From: Armatimonas sp043757465
Lineage (GTDB): Bacteria > Armatimonadota > Armatimonadia > Armatimonadales > Armatimonadaceae
Assembly: GCF_043757465.1 (NCBI RefSeq)
Contig: NZ_JAYVPL010000066.1
Location: 3,077-67,076 of the forward strand
Length of the DNA stretch: 64,000 nt
Reading direction: 5' to 3'
Below are positions 33,656 through 43,149 of this stretch, piece by piece (the stretch's first letter is position 1; the number at the start of each line of letters is the position of its first letter). The translations under genes were made by a program, and so were the position numbers. Below the pieces are notes generated by a model. The model did not search any database. It was not told the origin of the DNA and saw only the letters and a program-made list of their open reading frames with translations.

Positions 33656-34354
33656 ATGCAGCCGACGTTTCTCACCTTTCCTGATCCTGATGCCGTTGCG
33701 AGCGACGCGGCGGCTCGTTTTATTGCCCTCGCGGAAGGGGCAATTGCCGAACGGGGGCGGTTTGTGGTGGCGCTGGCGGGCGGCTCCACGCCGGAGCGAC
33801 TCTACAAAATTTTGGCGACACAGACGCTGGACTGGACACAGATCATGGTGTTCTTCTCCGATGATCGTTTTGTCTCGGTGAACAATCGCTTCAGTAACGC
33901 CGGGCTAGCGTTACGCCTACTCCCGCTCTGCCCGAGGACGACATTTCCTATTCCTGCCGAGACAACACTGGATGCTGCCGAGTGCGCCGCACAGTACGAG
34001 AACGAGCTGATTGCAGCGCTAGGCGGCGAGCCGCGCTTTGACTTGGTGCTGCTGGGCCTGGGCGACGACGGCCACACGGCATCGCTTTTTCCCGGGAAAG
34101 CAGCGCTCACAGCGACAAGTGGGGTGACACACTCAACACCGGGAGTGTTGCCGCCACCCGTGGACCGTGTGACGTTTACGTTTGCGCTGATCAATGCCGC
34201 CCGCAATGTACTCTTTCTGGTGACGGGAGCTGGTAAAAAAGAGAAAGTGGCGCAGTGGCGAGCGGGCGAGGGAAGCGTGAGCACGCTGCCCGTGCGGGGG
34301 GTCGCGCCCACCAACGGCACCTGCACCGTGCTTCTCGATCAGGCGGCAAGCTGA
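33656..34354 (+). CDS. pgl: 6-phosphogluconolactonase
   Basis: The 232-residue protein has the family motifs VVALAGGSTPERLYKIL near residue 38, MVFFSDDRFVSVNNRFSN near 63, and DLVLLGLGDDGHTASLFPG near 130. It hydrolyses 6-phosphogluconolactone in the oxidative pentose phosphate pathway in the cytoplasm. The typical W-x-DER reads SDDRFV here, a mild variant. The gene ends in TGATG shared with the start of dciA, so the two are translationally coupled, an unusual pairing of metabolism with replication initiation. No zwf or gnd is nearby. Confidence 0.93.
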   Translation: MQPTFLTFPDPDAVASDAAARFIALAEGAIAERGRFVVALAGGSTPERLYKILATQTLDWTQIMVFFSDDRFVSVNNRFSNAGLALRLLPLCPRTTFPIPAETTLDAAECAAQYENELIAALGGEPRFDLVLLGLGDDGHTASLFPGKAALTATSGVTHSTPGVLPPPVDRVTFTFALINAARNVLFLVTGAGKKEKVAQWRAGEGSVSTLPVRGVAPTNGTCTVLLDQAAS

Positions 34355-34950
34355 TGCGGCGCGGTGGGAAGATGAACCGGCTGGGCATTGATATGGAGCG
34401 GGTTCTGGGCGGGCGCGAGATGCTGCGCAAGCTCAAGGAGCACACCGCGCCGATTGTCTGGGCCGAGGTGGTCGGGGAGCAAGTGGCGGCGGCGACCGAG
34501 GTGCTGGGCGTCAGCGGCGGCGTGCTGCGCGTCTCGGCTAAGTCGTCGGTGTGGGCCAATGAGCTGACATTTTACAAGACCGATATTCTCAAGCGCCTCA
34601 ATATCAAGCTAGGCACTCCCCGCGTGCCCGTCATCACCGACATTCACTTCCAGAGCCGTGGCATCAAGCCCTTGCCCGATGCTCCCCAACGAGAGCCCGA
34701 GGTGGAGATAGACTCCATCGCGCTCTCCGTGCGGGAGCGCCAGCAGATCGAGGAGAGCATCTACGCCATCAAGGACCCGGAGCTACGCGAGCGCCTCCGC
34801 CGCACGCGCTTCACCGAGCTACGGCTGCGCAACTGGCGGCTCGACAACGGCTGGGTCCCCTGTTCCGGTTGCGGCGAGCTGGTCGCACCTTTTCTGGGCG
34901 GCACGGGCATGAGCTGTCCCCGCTGCCGCATCCTGGGAGACAGAGGCTAG
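34354..34950 (+). CDS. dciA: DciA (DUF721) replication-initiation helicase loader, with zinc ribbon
   Basis: The 198-residue protein starts at the ATG shared with the pgl stop. Residues 15-105 match DUF721/DciA, with LKEHTAPIVWAEVVGEQVAA and LRVSAKSSVWANELTFYKTD. DciA loads or recruits the replicative helicase DnaB in bacteria lacking DnaC or DnaI. The C-terminal part has an extra segment ending with C-SGC-G (near 172) and C-PRC (near 188), a likely zinc ribbon that is not in the minimal family. The ComEC-like gene follows 3 bases later. The zinc ribbon may help bind DNA or a partner, which is inference. Confidence 0.85.
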   Translation: MRRGGKMNRLGIDMERVLGGREMLRKLKEHTAPIVWAEVVGEQVAAATEVLGVSGGVLRVSAKSSVWANELTFYKTDILKRLNIKLGTPRVPVITDIHFQSRGIKPLPDAPQREPEVEIDSIALSVRERQQIEESIYAIKDPELRERLRRTRFTELRLRNWRLDNGWVPCSGCGELVAPFLGGTGMSCPRCRILGDRG

Positions 34951-34953
34951 CTT

Positions 34954-36429
34954 GTGCGCCTTCGTCCCCTCTTTTGCGCCCTCGCGCTCGTCGTGCTCGG
35001 CATTCTTGTGGCACCATTCCTTCCCCACCAGCCGCTGATTTTCGATGCCCTCGCGCTCGCATTCACAGTCGTTGGCGTCGCGTTTCTGCGCCACCCTACC
35101 GTTGCGACACTCTTCTTACTTCTTCCCTTCTTGCTCTTCTCCCTCGCCCAAACCCAGCGCACGCTCCTGCCCGATGCGCTGGTGCAAGCCTCCGGGCGCT
35201 ACCAGATTCTGAGCGGGACTGTGCAGAGTGCCCCAGAACCCACTCGCTCGGGAGGCTTGCGGTTCGTGTTGGCAAGCGCAGAGGGCAGAACACAAGTAAC
35301 AACACCCACGAACCAAGTGCTTCACCGAGGTGATTCTGTCAGGGTGCATGGCCGCCTGGAGCTTCCCTCACGCGCTACCAACCCCGGCGAGTTCGACTAC
35401 CGTGCCTCGCTCCTGCGGCATGGTATCCACACGGTCTTGTGGGCCAATCGCGTGGAGACTCACCTACTCCTGCGCCGCGCGACCCCCGCCGAGCGGCTCC
35501 GCGAGACCATTCGCACCACCTGCCACGCCCACCTGCCGCCCGAAGACGCCGGACTTCTGGCGAGCCTGCTCGTCTCGGACCGGAGCCAGCTCCCAGCAAA
35601 TCTACAGGAGGCGTTCGTGCGCACGGGCACGATCCACATTCTCTCGACCTCGGGCCTGCATCTGAGTGTCTTTGCCGGAGTTCTGGTACTACTCTTTGGC
35701 CGAGGAAAGCCGCTCCCCACACTCCTCGCGCTGGCCCTACTCTGGACCTACGCACTCGCGGCAGGCACGGGCGGCGCCGTGATGCGCTCCGCGGTCATGA
35801 CGACAACGCTTCTTCTCGCTCCTCTGCTGAGGCGCGAGGCGGAGCCGCTCCACACCCTCGCCTTCGCCGCCATTTTGATCTTGCTCCCCGAACCCTTGGC
35901 GCTCTATGATCCGGGAACCCAGCTCTCGTTTGCGACGATGGCAACACTCGTCGCCTGGGCACGTCCCCTGGAAAACCTTATCTGGCCCTGGGAGCCCGAG
36001 CAGAGCGTCCTGGCTCGTTTTGCCCGCATCTGCATCCTCGGCCTACTGATTGGAGTTCTGGCGCAGGTCGGCTCCGCGCCGCTCGTGGCCTACCACTACA
36101 ATCTTTTCTCGTGGGTCTCGCCTATCGCCAACCTGCCGATTGCCGCCCTCGCCGAAGTGCTTCTCTTGCTCGGCCTCGCCGCCGTCGCGCTCCCCTTTCT
36201 CACCCCGCTCTGGTGGCTTATCGGCCTCAGCCTCGCGCTTCTCAAAACCCTTGCGCTCGGCTTCGCCGCCCTGCCCTACGCCGCGCTCTCGGTCGCCTCG
36301 CCCCCCGCCGAGTTCGTCTTCCTCTGGTACGCGCTCTTACTGCTTCCCACACACTACGTCTGTGTGCGGCTCAACCGTAGGCGGTTTAGTCAAGCCTCGT
36401 TTATTTCAAAACCTGAAATGGCCGCCTAA
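34954..36429 (+). CDS. ComEC/Rec2 competence-domain membrane protein (no metallo-beta-lactamase part)
   Basis: The 491-residue membrane protein starts at GTG 34954, three bases after dciA. The first three hydrophobic segments are followed by a beta domain (GRYQILSGTVQSAPEPTRSG, RVHGRLELPSRATNPGEFDY) and then by the Competence domain with RTGTIHILSTSGLHLSVFAGVL, MRSAVMTTTLLLAPLL and DPGTQLSFATMATL. ComEC forms the inner-membrane channel for single-stranded DNA during natural transformation. The cytoplasmic or periplasmic metallo-beta-lactamase domain of full-length ComEC (usually about 700-800 residues) is absent and could be encoded elsewhere. The next gene belongs to another unit. Confidence 0.85.
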   Translation: MRLRPLFCALALVVLGILVAPFLPHQPLIFDALALAFTVVGVAFLRHPTVATLFLLLPFLLFSLAQTQRTLLPDALVQASGRYQILSGTVQSAPEPTRSGGLRFVLASAEGRTQVTTPTNQVLHRGDSVRVHGRLELPSRATNPGEFDYRASLLRHGIHTVLWANRVETHLLLRRATPAERLRETIRTTCHAHLPPEDAGLLASLLVSDRSQLPANLQEAFVRTGTIHILSTSGLHLSVFAGVLVLLFGRGKPLPTLLALALLWTYALAAGTGGAVMRSAVMTTTLLLAPLLRREAEPLHTLAFAAILILLPEPLALYDPGTQLSFATMATLVAWARPLENLIWPWEPEQSVLARFARICILGLLIGVLAQVGSAPLVAYHYNLFSWVSPIANLPIAALAEVLLLLGLAAVALPFLTPLWWLIGLSLALLKTLALGFAALPYAALSVASPPAEFVFLWYALLLLPTHYVCVRLNRRRFSQASFISKPEMAA

Positions 36430-36479
36430 CGAATCCGTCTGTAACTTAGGGTTTGTGGCAGGAAATGGCATGCTTCTGC

Positions 36480-36485
36480 CATAAT
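36480..36485 (+). promoter_or_regulatory. -10-like CATAAT of the DUF1549/DUF1553 gene
   Basis: CATAAT ends 10 bases before the ATG at 36495. A small inverted repeat (TGGCAG / CTGCCA) overlaps its 5' side. Confidence 0.4.
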
Positions 36486-36494
36486 CAAACAGTC

Positions 36495-39400
36495 ATGACT
36501 GAAACACGTCCGCTCCGTGGCGCTCTCCTTGCGCTGACATCCCTCGCGCTTGCCAGTGCAAGCCTGCTGCCCGCGCGGTCGTCCGGTCAGATCAAGGCAC
36601 CCACCGCCCAAGCCCCTGACTTCGCCAAAGAGGTTCAGCCACTTCTCAATGCCAAGTGCATGCCGTGTCATGGCGATATCCAAGCTGCCGGTGGGCTGAA
36701 GCTGACCCGCCTCAAGAGCGCCCTGACCGGGGGAGGCAGTGGGGCGCGGGGCTTGGTGCCGCACGACCCCGATGCCAGCGCCGTCATTCAGCGCATCTCC
36801 ACTACCGACACCGATCTGATCATGCCGCCCAAGACCAGCGGCAAGACCCCGCTGACACCCACCGAGGTGGCAACTCTGCGTAGCTGGGTCCAGTCTGGTG
36901 CGCCTTGGCCCGAGGCGGGTGCCGCTGCGCCCGTCGGGGACACGCACTGGTCGCTCCAACGGATCAAGAAACCCGCGCTCCCTTCGGGCAAGGCGACGCA
37001 CCCCGTGGATCGTTTTCTGGAGGTGCGCCTCGCTGCCAAGGGCCTTGCCATGAGTCCCGCCGCCGATCGCCCCACCCTGATACGCCGCGTCACGTTCGAT
37101 CTCATCGGCCTCCCGCCCACCGAAGCGGAGCTCGCTGCTTTTGTTAATGATAAGGCGCCGGGTGCGTATGAACGTGTCGTGGATCGGCTACTGGCGTCGC
37201 CGCGCTACGGCGAGCGCTGGGCTCGCCACTGGCTCGACACCATCCACTACGCCGACTCCCACGGCTCCGAGCACGACATGGGCCGCAAGAACGCCTGGCC
37301 GTTCCGCGACTATGTCATCCAAACGTTCAACAACGATGTCCCCTACGCCCGCTTCGTCCGCGAGCAGCTCGCCGCCGATGCGCTCTACCCGAATCGCCCC
37401 GCCCTCACCCCCGCCCTCGGCTACCTGAGCGCTGGTAACTTCGACCTCAGCGCCTACTACAGCGCCCCCGTCCCGTTCCAAATCCTCGACCGCGACGACA
37501 TGGTCAACCAGGCCATGTCTACTTTCGTCAGCACCACCGCCAACTGTGCGCGGTGCCACAACCACAAGTTCGACCCCATTCCCACCACCGACTACTGGTC
37601 GCTCCAGGCCGTGTTCGCGGGAGTCATCAAGGGCGATGTCACCTATGACGAGACGCCCAGCATCGCGGAGCAACGCGCGAAGTGGAACAAGCTGAAGGAA
37701 GTCGCTGACAGCAAGAGTGCCACACGAATCCTCGCCGCCGAGCACCAACCGGTGGTGGATGCCTTCGTTTCGGCAATCTCTGGTTTCGGCGGCTGGAAGC
37801 CGCTGCGCGTGACCAAGGCCACCAGCGCTGGTGGCGCGACGTTCGCTCTCGCCGACGACGGCCGGGTCGCAGTGGGCGGGCCTCGCCCCGCCAAGGACAC
37901 CTACACACTCCTCGCCCGCCCCGGCGCCGGGCGCATCGGTGCCCTCCGAGTAGATGCGCTGGCATCGCCTGACCTCCCCAAAGGCGGCCCCGGACGCGCC
38001 GACGACGGTGGCTACCTGCTCCACGAAGTCATCGTAGACATTGTCCGCGCGAGCGGCAAGCGCGAGAAGGCAAAGATAGTCCGGGCCAGCGCCGATTATG
38101 CCCAGCCGAACAGGGACGCCGCGCACGCCGCCGACGGCAACTCCGGCTCCGCGTGGGGTATCGGACCTGAGTTTGGCAAGGATCACCACCTCGTGCTGGC
38201 CTTCGCCGAACCCCTCGAAATCGCCGACGACGACGCGCTTGAGGTGGTTCTCGAGCAAAACGACGGCGCTACCCACGTGCTGGGACGCTTCCGCTTGAGC
38301 GTCGCCGATGCCCCCCGAGTGGCCCTCTGCGCCGTGCCCCCGAAGGTGGCCGATCTGCTGAGGGCGCCCACACAAGACCAGGCTGCCCGTGTGGAGATCG
38401 CCACGTTCGCGCTACGGGAAACGGCCGACGACGGCATCGCGTCCCTGCCCCCCCTGCAGCGTGTCTACGTGGCCGCGAAAGCCGCCGATGTGGCCAACGT
38501 GGGTTTCGTCAACATCGACAAGCCTCGGGAGATCCACGTGCTGGAGCGTGGCGAGATGAGTCGGCCCAAGCAGGTGGTCGAGCCGGGTGCCCTATCGGTG
38601 CTCTCGGAGCTTGGGATCTACTTCAAGCGCCGTGACATGACCCAAGAGAGCCAGCGCCGCGCCGCGCTCGCGGAGTGGTTCGTGGACCGTCGCAACCCCC
38701 TCACTTGGCGCAGCATCGTCAATCGTGTCTGGCACTACCACTTTGGCAAAGGCATTGTCGACACGCCCAGCGACTTCGGCCGCATGGGCGGTGCGCCGAG
38801 CCATCCGGAGCTACTCGACTATCTCGCGGCTTGGTTCCGGGACGACGCGCAAGGGTCGTTCAAAAAACTGCACCGGCTGCTGGTGACGAGCCGCGCCTAC
38901 CGGCAGAGCTCAGCCAACCGCCCGGAAGCGGACAAGCTCGATCGGGACAACCGGCTGCTGTGGCGGGCCAATCGCCTCCGCGTGGATGCCGACCAGTACC
39001 GCGACGCCGCGCTCCAGACTGCCGGGCGGATAAACTTCACCATGGGCGGGCCGGGCGTCAACCACTTCAAGCAGGGCCCGGGACCGCAGATGACGCCCGC
39101 CCTAGACTACGCGGCGTTCGACTGGGAAAGCCCCGCGGCCAACCGGCGCTCGGTCTACCGCACGGTCTGGCGCTCCATTCCGGACCCGTTCATGGACTCC
39201 CTGGACTTCCCCGACCTGACATTGCTCTCCCCCACCCGGGGCACGAGCGTGTCGGCCCTGCAGGCCCTCACGCTCTACAACAACAACTTCGTGCTCTCGT
39301 GCGCCCAGTCTCTGGCAAAGCGCGTGGTGGCCGAGGGCGGCACAGCCCCACGGCAGATCGAGCGGGCGGCGGTTCTCGCGTGGGGCCGAACCATCACCGA

Positions 39401-39500
39401 CCAAGAGCGGAAGGTGCTACAGACCCTGGCAAGCGCCCATGGGCTTGAGGCGGCTTGCCGCGTTATCTTGAACGCGAATGCGTTCCTGTTCATAGACTGA
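36495..39500 (+). CDS. Planctomycete-type cytochrome c / DUF1549 / DUF1553 secreted protein
   Basis: The 1001-residue protein has a signal peptide (about residues 8-32) and a heme-c motif CMPCH (Cys55, Cys58, His59) within the planctomycete cytochrome c domain (KEVQPLLNAKCMPCHGD). DUF1549 follows with FDLIGLPPTEAELAAF and RYGERWARHWLDTIHYADSHG, a second Cys-x2-Cys-His at CARCHNHKFDPIP, a beta domain in the middle, then DUF1553 with NRVWHYHFGKGIVDTPSDFG and LLVTSRAYRQSS. Such proteins occur in pairs with DUF1501 proteins in planctomycetes, Verrucomicrobia and Armatimonadota and are thought to act on complex polysaccharides. The partner lies 12 bases downstream. CATAAT ends 10 bases before the ATG. 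Confidence 0.9.
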   Translation: MTETRPLRGALLALTSLALASASLLPARSSGQIKAPTAQAPDFAKEVQPLLNAKCMPCHGDIQAAGGLKLTRLKSALTGGGSGARGLVPHDPDASAVIQRISTTDTDLIMPPKTSGKTPLTPTEVATLRSWVQSGAPWPEAGAAAPVGDTHWSLQRIKKPALPSGKATHPVDRFLEVRLAAKGLAMSPAADRPTLIRRVTFDLIGLPPTEAELAAFVNDKAPGAYERVVDRLLASPRYGERWARHWLDTIHYADSHGSEHDMGRKNAWPFRDYVIQTFNNDVPYARFVREQLAADALYPNRPALTPALGYLSAGNFDLSAYYSAPVPFQILDRDDMVNQAMSTFVSTTANCARCHNHKFDPIPTTDYWSLQAVFAGVIKGDVTYDETPSIAEQRAKWNKLKEVADSKSATRILAAEHQPVVDAFVSAISGFGGWKPLRVTKATSAGGATFALADDGRVAVGGPRPAKDTYTLLARPGAGRIGALRVDALASPDLPKGGPGRADDGGYLLHEVIVDIVRASGKREKAKIVRASADYAQPNRDAAHAADGNSGSAWGIGPEFGKDHHLVLAFAEPLEIADDDALEVVLEQNDGATHVLGRFRLSVADAPRVALCAVPPKVADLLRAPTQDQAARVEIATFALRETADDGIASLPPLQRVYVAAKAADVANVGFVNIDKPREIHVLERGEMSRPKQVVEPGALSVLSELGIYFKRRDMTQESQRRAALAEWFVDRRNPLTWRSIVNRVWHYHFGKGIVDTPSDFGRMGGAPSHPELLDYLAAWFRDDAQGSFKKLHRLLVTSRAYRQSSANRPEADKLDRDNRLLWRANRLRVDADQYRDAALQTAGRINFTMGGPGVNHFKQGPGPQMTPALDYAAFDWESPAANRRSVYRTVWRSIPDPFMDSLDFPDLTLLSPTRGTSVSALQALTLYNNNFVLSCAQSLAKRVVAEGGTAPRQIERAAVLAWGRTITDQERKVLQTLASAHGLEAACRVILNANAFLFID

Positions 39501-39512
39501 TAGGTACGATGA

Positions 39513-40955
39513 ATGAACGATGATCACTGGGGTCTTCCCACAAACCGACGAGAGTTCTTGACCGGACTCGGCGGGGGCTTCGCGGGCCTCGCACTGACCA
39601 GCCTGCTAGCCAAGGACAGCCAAGCGATACCGACTGAGCCGTCAGGGCAGGGCTCGCTGCACCTGCAGCACCACCCGCCTAAAGTGAAGCGCATCATCCA
39701 GCTGTTCATGAACGGCGGCGCGAGCCCGATGGACCTCTTCGACTACAAGCCCGTGCTGATCAAGTACCACGGCCAAAAGCTCCCGGAGCACGTCCGGCCC
39801 GAGGGCTCGCCCAACGTCCCCGGCCTGTGCCTCAAGAGCCCATTCACGTTTAAGCAATACGGCCAGTCGGGTCGCTGGGTCAGCGAGGTGTTTCCCGAGC
39901 AGGCGAAGCTGGTGGATGAAATGGCGTTCTTCATGGCGATGGCCAGCAAGTCCAGTGTCCATGGGCCGGCTTCGTACATGATGAACACGGGCTTCATCCA
40001 GCCGGGATTCCCGTCCATGGGGGCGTGGATTTCGTACGCAATCGGGAACATCCGAGACAACTTGCCGACCTTTGTGGTGCTCCCGGATGCGCGTGGCCTT
40101 CCGTACAACCAGCGAGGAAACTTCAGCAGCGGGTTCCTGCCAGTGGTGCACCAGGGAACGATGATCAACGGTACGGGGCCGGGGGCGGTGTCCGACCTCT
40201 TCGCCGGCAGCCGGTACAAGTTCGCGAATCCGACCTCAGACAAGGCGGGGCTGGACGCCTTGAACCAGCTGAATAAGGCCCATTCAGCGTCCCATCCCGG
40301 CGATTCCCGGCTGGATGCCCGAATCGCTAGCTACGAGCTGGCGGCCCGGATGCAGCTGAGCGCACCGGAGGCGTTCGACCTCTCGCGTGAGCCGCAGGCG
40401 CTGAAGGACTCGTACGGAATCGGGGCGCAGCCCACCGACGACTTCGGCAAGCGCTGCCTGCTCGCTGCGCGGCTGGTGGAGCGGGGCGTGCGCTTTGTCC
40501 AGGTATGGAGCGGCCCACAGGGCGCGGTGAACAACTGGGACAACCACGGGAGCATCAAGCGGGAGCTGGTGCCGATGGCGGCGCAGGTGGACAAGCCGAT
40601 CGCGGCACTGCTACGCGACCTCAAGGCCCGTGGGCTGGACAAAGACACGCTGGTGATCTGGACCACCGAGTTTGGCCGAACCCCCACAGCGCAGAGTGGC
40701 GACGGGCGCGACCACAACGGCGGGACGTTCGTGAGCTGGATCTGGGGCGCGGGCGTGAAGCCGGGCGTGGCATATGGCGAAAGCGACGAGCTGGCGTTCA
40801 AGACCGCCGTGAACACCACCTATTCGTATGACTTCCACGCGACAGTGCTACACCTGCTGGGCATTGATCACACCAAGCTGACCTGGCGTCAGAACGGCAT
40901 TGATCGCCGCCTGACCGATGTGCACGGGCACGTGGTGAAAGAAGTTCTCGGGTAG
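39513..40955 (+). CDS. DUF1501 (sulfatase-like) Tat-exported protein
   Basis: The 480-residue protein begins with a Tat-like signal (NRREFLTGLGGGFAGLALTS near residue 11). The core is of the DUF1501 family, a relative of alkaline-phosphatase-fold sulfatases, with RIIQLFMNGGASPMDLFDYKP near 60, GMGA-like SMGAWISYAIG near 170, VIWTTEFGRTPT near 390 and GRDHN with GGTFVSWIWGAGV near 405. It is separated from the DUF1549/DUF1553 gene by 12 bases and must be co-expressed with it. The pair is a common planctomycete-type cassette. Substrate is unknown. Confidence 0.88.
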   Translation: MNDDHWGLPTNRREFLTGLGGGFAGLALTSLLAKDSQAIPTEPSGQGSLHLQHHPPKVKRIIQLFMNGGASPMDLFDYKPVLIKYHGQKLPEHVRPEGSPNVPGLCLKSPFTFKQYGQSGRWVSEVFPEQAKLVDEMAFFMAMASKSSVHGPASYMMNTGFIQPGFPSMGAWISYAIGNIRDNLPTFVVLPDARGLPYNQRGNFSSGFLPVVHQGTMINGTGPGAVSDLFAGSRYKFANPTSDKAGLDALNQLNKAHSASHPGDSRLDARIASYELAARMQLSAPEAFDLSREPQALKDSYGIGAQPTDDFGKRCLLAARLVERGVRFVQVWSGPQGAVNNWDNHGSIKRELVPMAAQVDKPIAALLRDLKARGLDKDTLVIWTTEFGRTPTAQSGDGRDHNGGTFVSWIWGAGVKPGVAYGESDELAFKTAVNTTYSYDFHATVLHLLGIDHTKLTWRQNGIDRRLTDVHGHVVKEVLG

Positions 40956-41037
40956 CCGCTGGCAAGTGCCAGCGGAGGAAAATCGAGCAACGACGCAGAA
41001 CTGGCACGCAACACCAAGACAACGATTGGAAAGCATT

Positions 41038-42393
41038 ATGAGTACAACAAACGATTCGAAGCGGGGCCGCAGACAGTTTCTCACCGAGGCAGGACTCGGC
41101 GCGGCACTCTTGACACTAAGTCCTTCCTCCGTCCTAGCCGACGACCGGCCGATTAACTTTGCCGGAATTGGGGTCGGTAGCCAGGGCGGCAGTGACGTGG
41201 ATCAGGTGATCGCGGCAGGCGGAAACCTGGTGGCCCTATGTGATGTGGACCATAAATACGCCACGAAGAAGTTTGAGCAGTATCCCAATGCCCGAAAGTT
41301 CACCGACTATCGCGTGATGCTGAAGGAGATGGGCAAGGAGCTGGATGCCGTGGTCATCGGCACACCCGACCATACCCACGCCGTGATCGCTATGGAGGCA
41401 ATGAAGCGCGGCAAGCATGTCTACTGTGAGAAGCCCCTGGCACACACGGTCCATGAGGTGCGCACCCTGATGGCAGCCGCGCGCAAGTATAAAGTGGTCA
41501 CCCAGCTGGGCAACCAAGGACACTCCAGCGACTCCATCCGCCGTGTGGTCGAGTGGGTTGGCGTGGGAGCCATTGGCCAGGTTCATACGGTTCATGCGGC
41601 CTGCGGCGAGTTTAAAGATGTCTACAGCCAAATCCGAAACCTGGATAAATTAGAGCAGAAATACGACGTGCCCTCCGAGCTCGACTACGATCTCTGGCTT
41701 GGCCCCGCCGCCTACCGTCCCTACACCCCCTTCTGGGTTCACTGGAACTGGCGCGGCTGGATGCCCTTTGGAACCGGCACGATCGGAGACTGGTTCTGCC
41801 ACGTGATTGACCCCGCGTTCTGGGCACTTGAACTAGATGCTCCCACAACGATCCGCGCCGAAGTGACCGGGTACGACCCGGCCACTCAGGGGCTGACCTA
41901 CCCCGCTGCAACCCGCATCACCTTCGAATTTCCTGCCCGAAAAGAGCGAGCCCCTGTCACCCTGGTCTGGCACGACGGAGACAATCACATACCGGAACCC
42001 AAAGACTTTGGCGACGATGAGGTGCCACGAACCGGCGCGATTCTCTTTGGTGAAAAAGGAATGATCGTCCACGGCTCACACGGCGGCGGCGGCTGCCACA
42101 TCTTGCCCGAGAAGCTGCGCAACGAAAACACGGGAGCCAATGCGCCCAAAGAGACCATTGCGCGTGTCAAGGGGCATCACTGGGACTGGCTTGAGGCGAT
42201 CAAAACGGGTCGTCAAGCAGGCTCCAACTTCGACTACGGTGGCCGTCTCACCCAGGTGGCGCTTCTGGGGGCCATCGCGATTCGTTTCCCCGGCCAGACT
42301 CTCAAGTGGGACGTGAAAGCGGGGCGCTTCACTAACAACGATGCTGCCAACGCCTATATCAATCCCCCTTACCGGAAGGGCTGGAAGCTCTAG
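41038..42393 (+). CDS. Gfo/Idh/MocA family oxidoreductase, Tat-exported
   Basis: The 451-residue protein starts at ATG 41038 (GGAAAG upstream) with a twin-arginine signal RGRRQFLTEAGLGAALLTLS. The Rossmann part has INFAGIGVGSQGGSD and LVALCDVDHKYA, and CEKPLAHTVHEV supplies the conserved Glu-Lys-Pro catalytic motif near residue 145. The C-terminal domain has GWMPFGTGTIGDWFCHVIDPAFWAL, typical for the secreted subgroup. Such proteins oxidise or epimerise sugars using a bound NAD(P). It lies 82 bases after DUF1501 and may be part of the same polysaccharide-use locus. Confidence 0.9.
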   Translation: MSTTNDSKRGRRQFLTEAGLGAALLTLSPSSVLADDRPINFAGIGVGSQGGSDVDQVIAAGGNLVALCDVDHKYATKKFEQYPNARKFTDYRVMLKEMGKELDAVVIGTPDHTHAVIAMEAMKRGKHVYCEKPLAHTVHEVRTLMAAARKYKVVTQLGNQGHSSDSIRRVVEWVGVGAIGQVHTVHAACGEFKDVYSQIRNLDKLEQKYDVPSELDYDLWLGPAAYRPYTPFWVHWNWRGWMPFGTGTIGDWFCHVIDPAFWALELDAPTTIRAEVTGYDPATQGLTYPAATRITFEFPARKERAPVTLVWHDGDNHIPEPKDFGDDEVPRTGAILFGEKGMIVHGSHGGGGCHILPEKLRNENTGANAPKETIARVKGHHWDWLEAIKTGRQAGSNFDYGGRLTQVALLGAIAIRFPGQTLKWDVKAGRFTNNDAANAYINPPYRKGWKL

Positions 42394-43149
42394 CTAGCCG
42401 CGCATGTCCATTCCACCATCAACCGTGAGGGTCATGCCGGTGACAAACTTCGCCAAATCGGACAGCAGAAAGACGGTAGGCCCGGCGATATCGTCGGGCT
42501 GGCCGATACGGCCGAGAGCGAACTTTTTGCCCTCACTCTCGCGGCCCAGTGCGTCCAGCGACGGCGCGGACATGTCGGTGTCGGTCCAGGCAGGAGCGAT
42601 GCAGTTGACACGGATCTGATCTCCGCCTAGCTCTTTTGCCATCGAGCGCATGAAGAGAATCTGTGCGCCCTTGCTGGTGGCATACGCGGAGAAAATATCG
42701 CTACCCCGCTGACCGGCAGTGCTCGTGTAGATCACGATACTCCCACCGCCCTGTTCTCGCAGATGGGGAACAGCGGCCTTCACGGCGAGAAATGTCCCGG
42801 CGAGGTTGATCTCCATGGTCCGGTTCCAGAACGCCAGATCCATTTCTTCAAGCGATGCCCCCTCAAAGATTCCCGCCGAAACCACCATACCCGTCAACGG
42901 CCCCAGTGTTGCGACAGCGGCGTCAATCGCCTTCTGCGCCGCGCCTTCGTGGGAGACATCGGCTTGGAACGCCGCCGCACGTCCACCCACTGCCACAATC
43001 GCGTCCACGGTCGCGTGCGCCGCCGCCGCGTTGCTTAGATAGTTCACGGAGACTGCCGCCCCCGCCTTCGCGGCCATTAGCGCTGTCGCCCGCCCGATCC
43101 CGCGCGAGCCACCCGCGATAAAAACATGTTGGTTAGAAAGATCAATCAT
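42394..43149 (-). CDS. Short-chain dehydrogenase/reductase (FabG-like)
   Basis: The 251-residue protein is a classical SDR with IAGGSRGIGRATALMA near residue 11, VVSAGIFEGA for the NNAG strand, the catalytic Ser in IVIYTSTAGQRG and the Tyr-x3-Lys pair in FSAYATSKGAQILF near 157, then NCIAPAWTDTDM and the C-terminal GMTLTVDGGMDMRG. It reduces or oxidises a keto/hydroxy group with NAD(P). The name FabG-like is by similarity only. TAAAAT on the minus strand (43156-43161) ends 7 bases before the ATG. It abuts the Gfo/Idh/MocA gene tail to tail with no space for a terminator. Confidence 0.88.
   Translation of the reverse strand: MIDLSNQHVFIAGGSRGIGRATALMAAKAGAAVSVNYLSNAAAAHATVDAIVAVGGRAAAFQADVSHEGAAQKAIDAAVATLGPLTGMVVSAGIFEGASLEEMDLAFWNRTMEINLAGTFLAVKAAVPHLREQGGGSIVIYTSTAGQRGSDIFSAYATSKGAQILFMRSMAKELGGDQIRVNCIAPAWTDTDMSAPSLDALGRESEGKKFALGRIGQPDDIAGPTVFLLSDLAKFVTGMTLTVDGGMDMRG

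Noticed and set aside
37188..38375. 395-residue open frame on the minus strand
   Set aside because: It lies fully opposite the DUF1549/DUF1553 gene, which has clear motifs. The composition (Gly, Val, Glu rich) is that of an antisense shadow.
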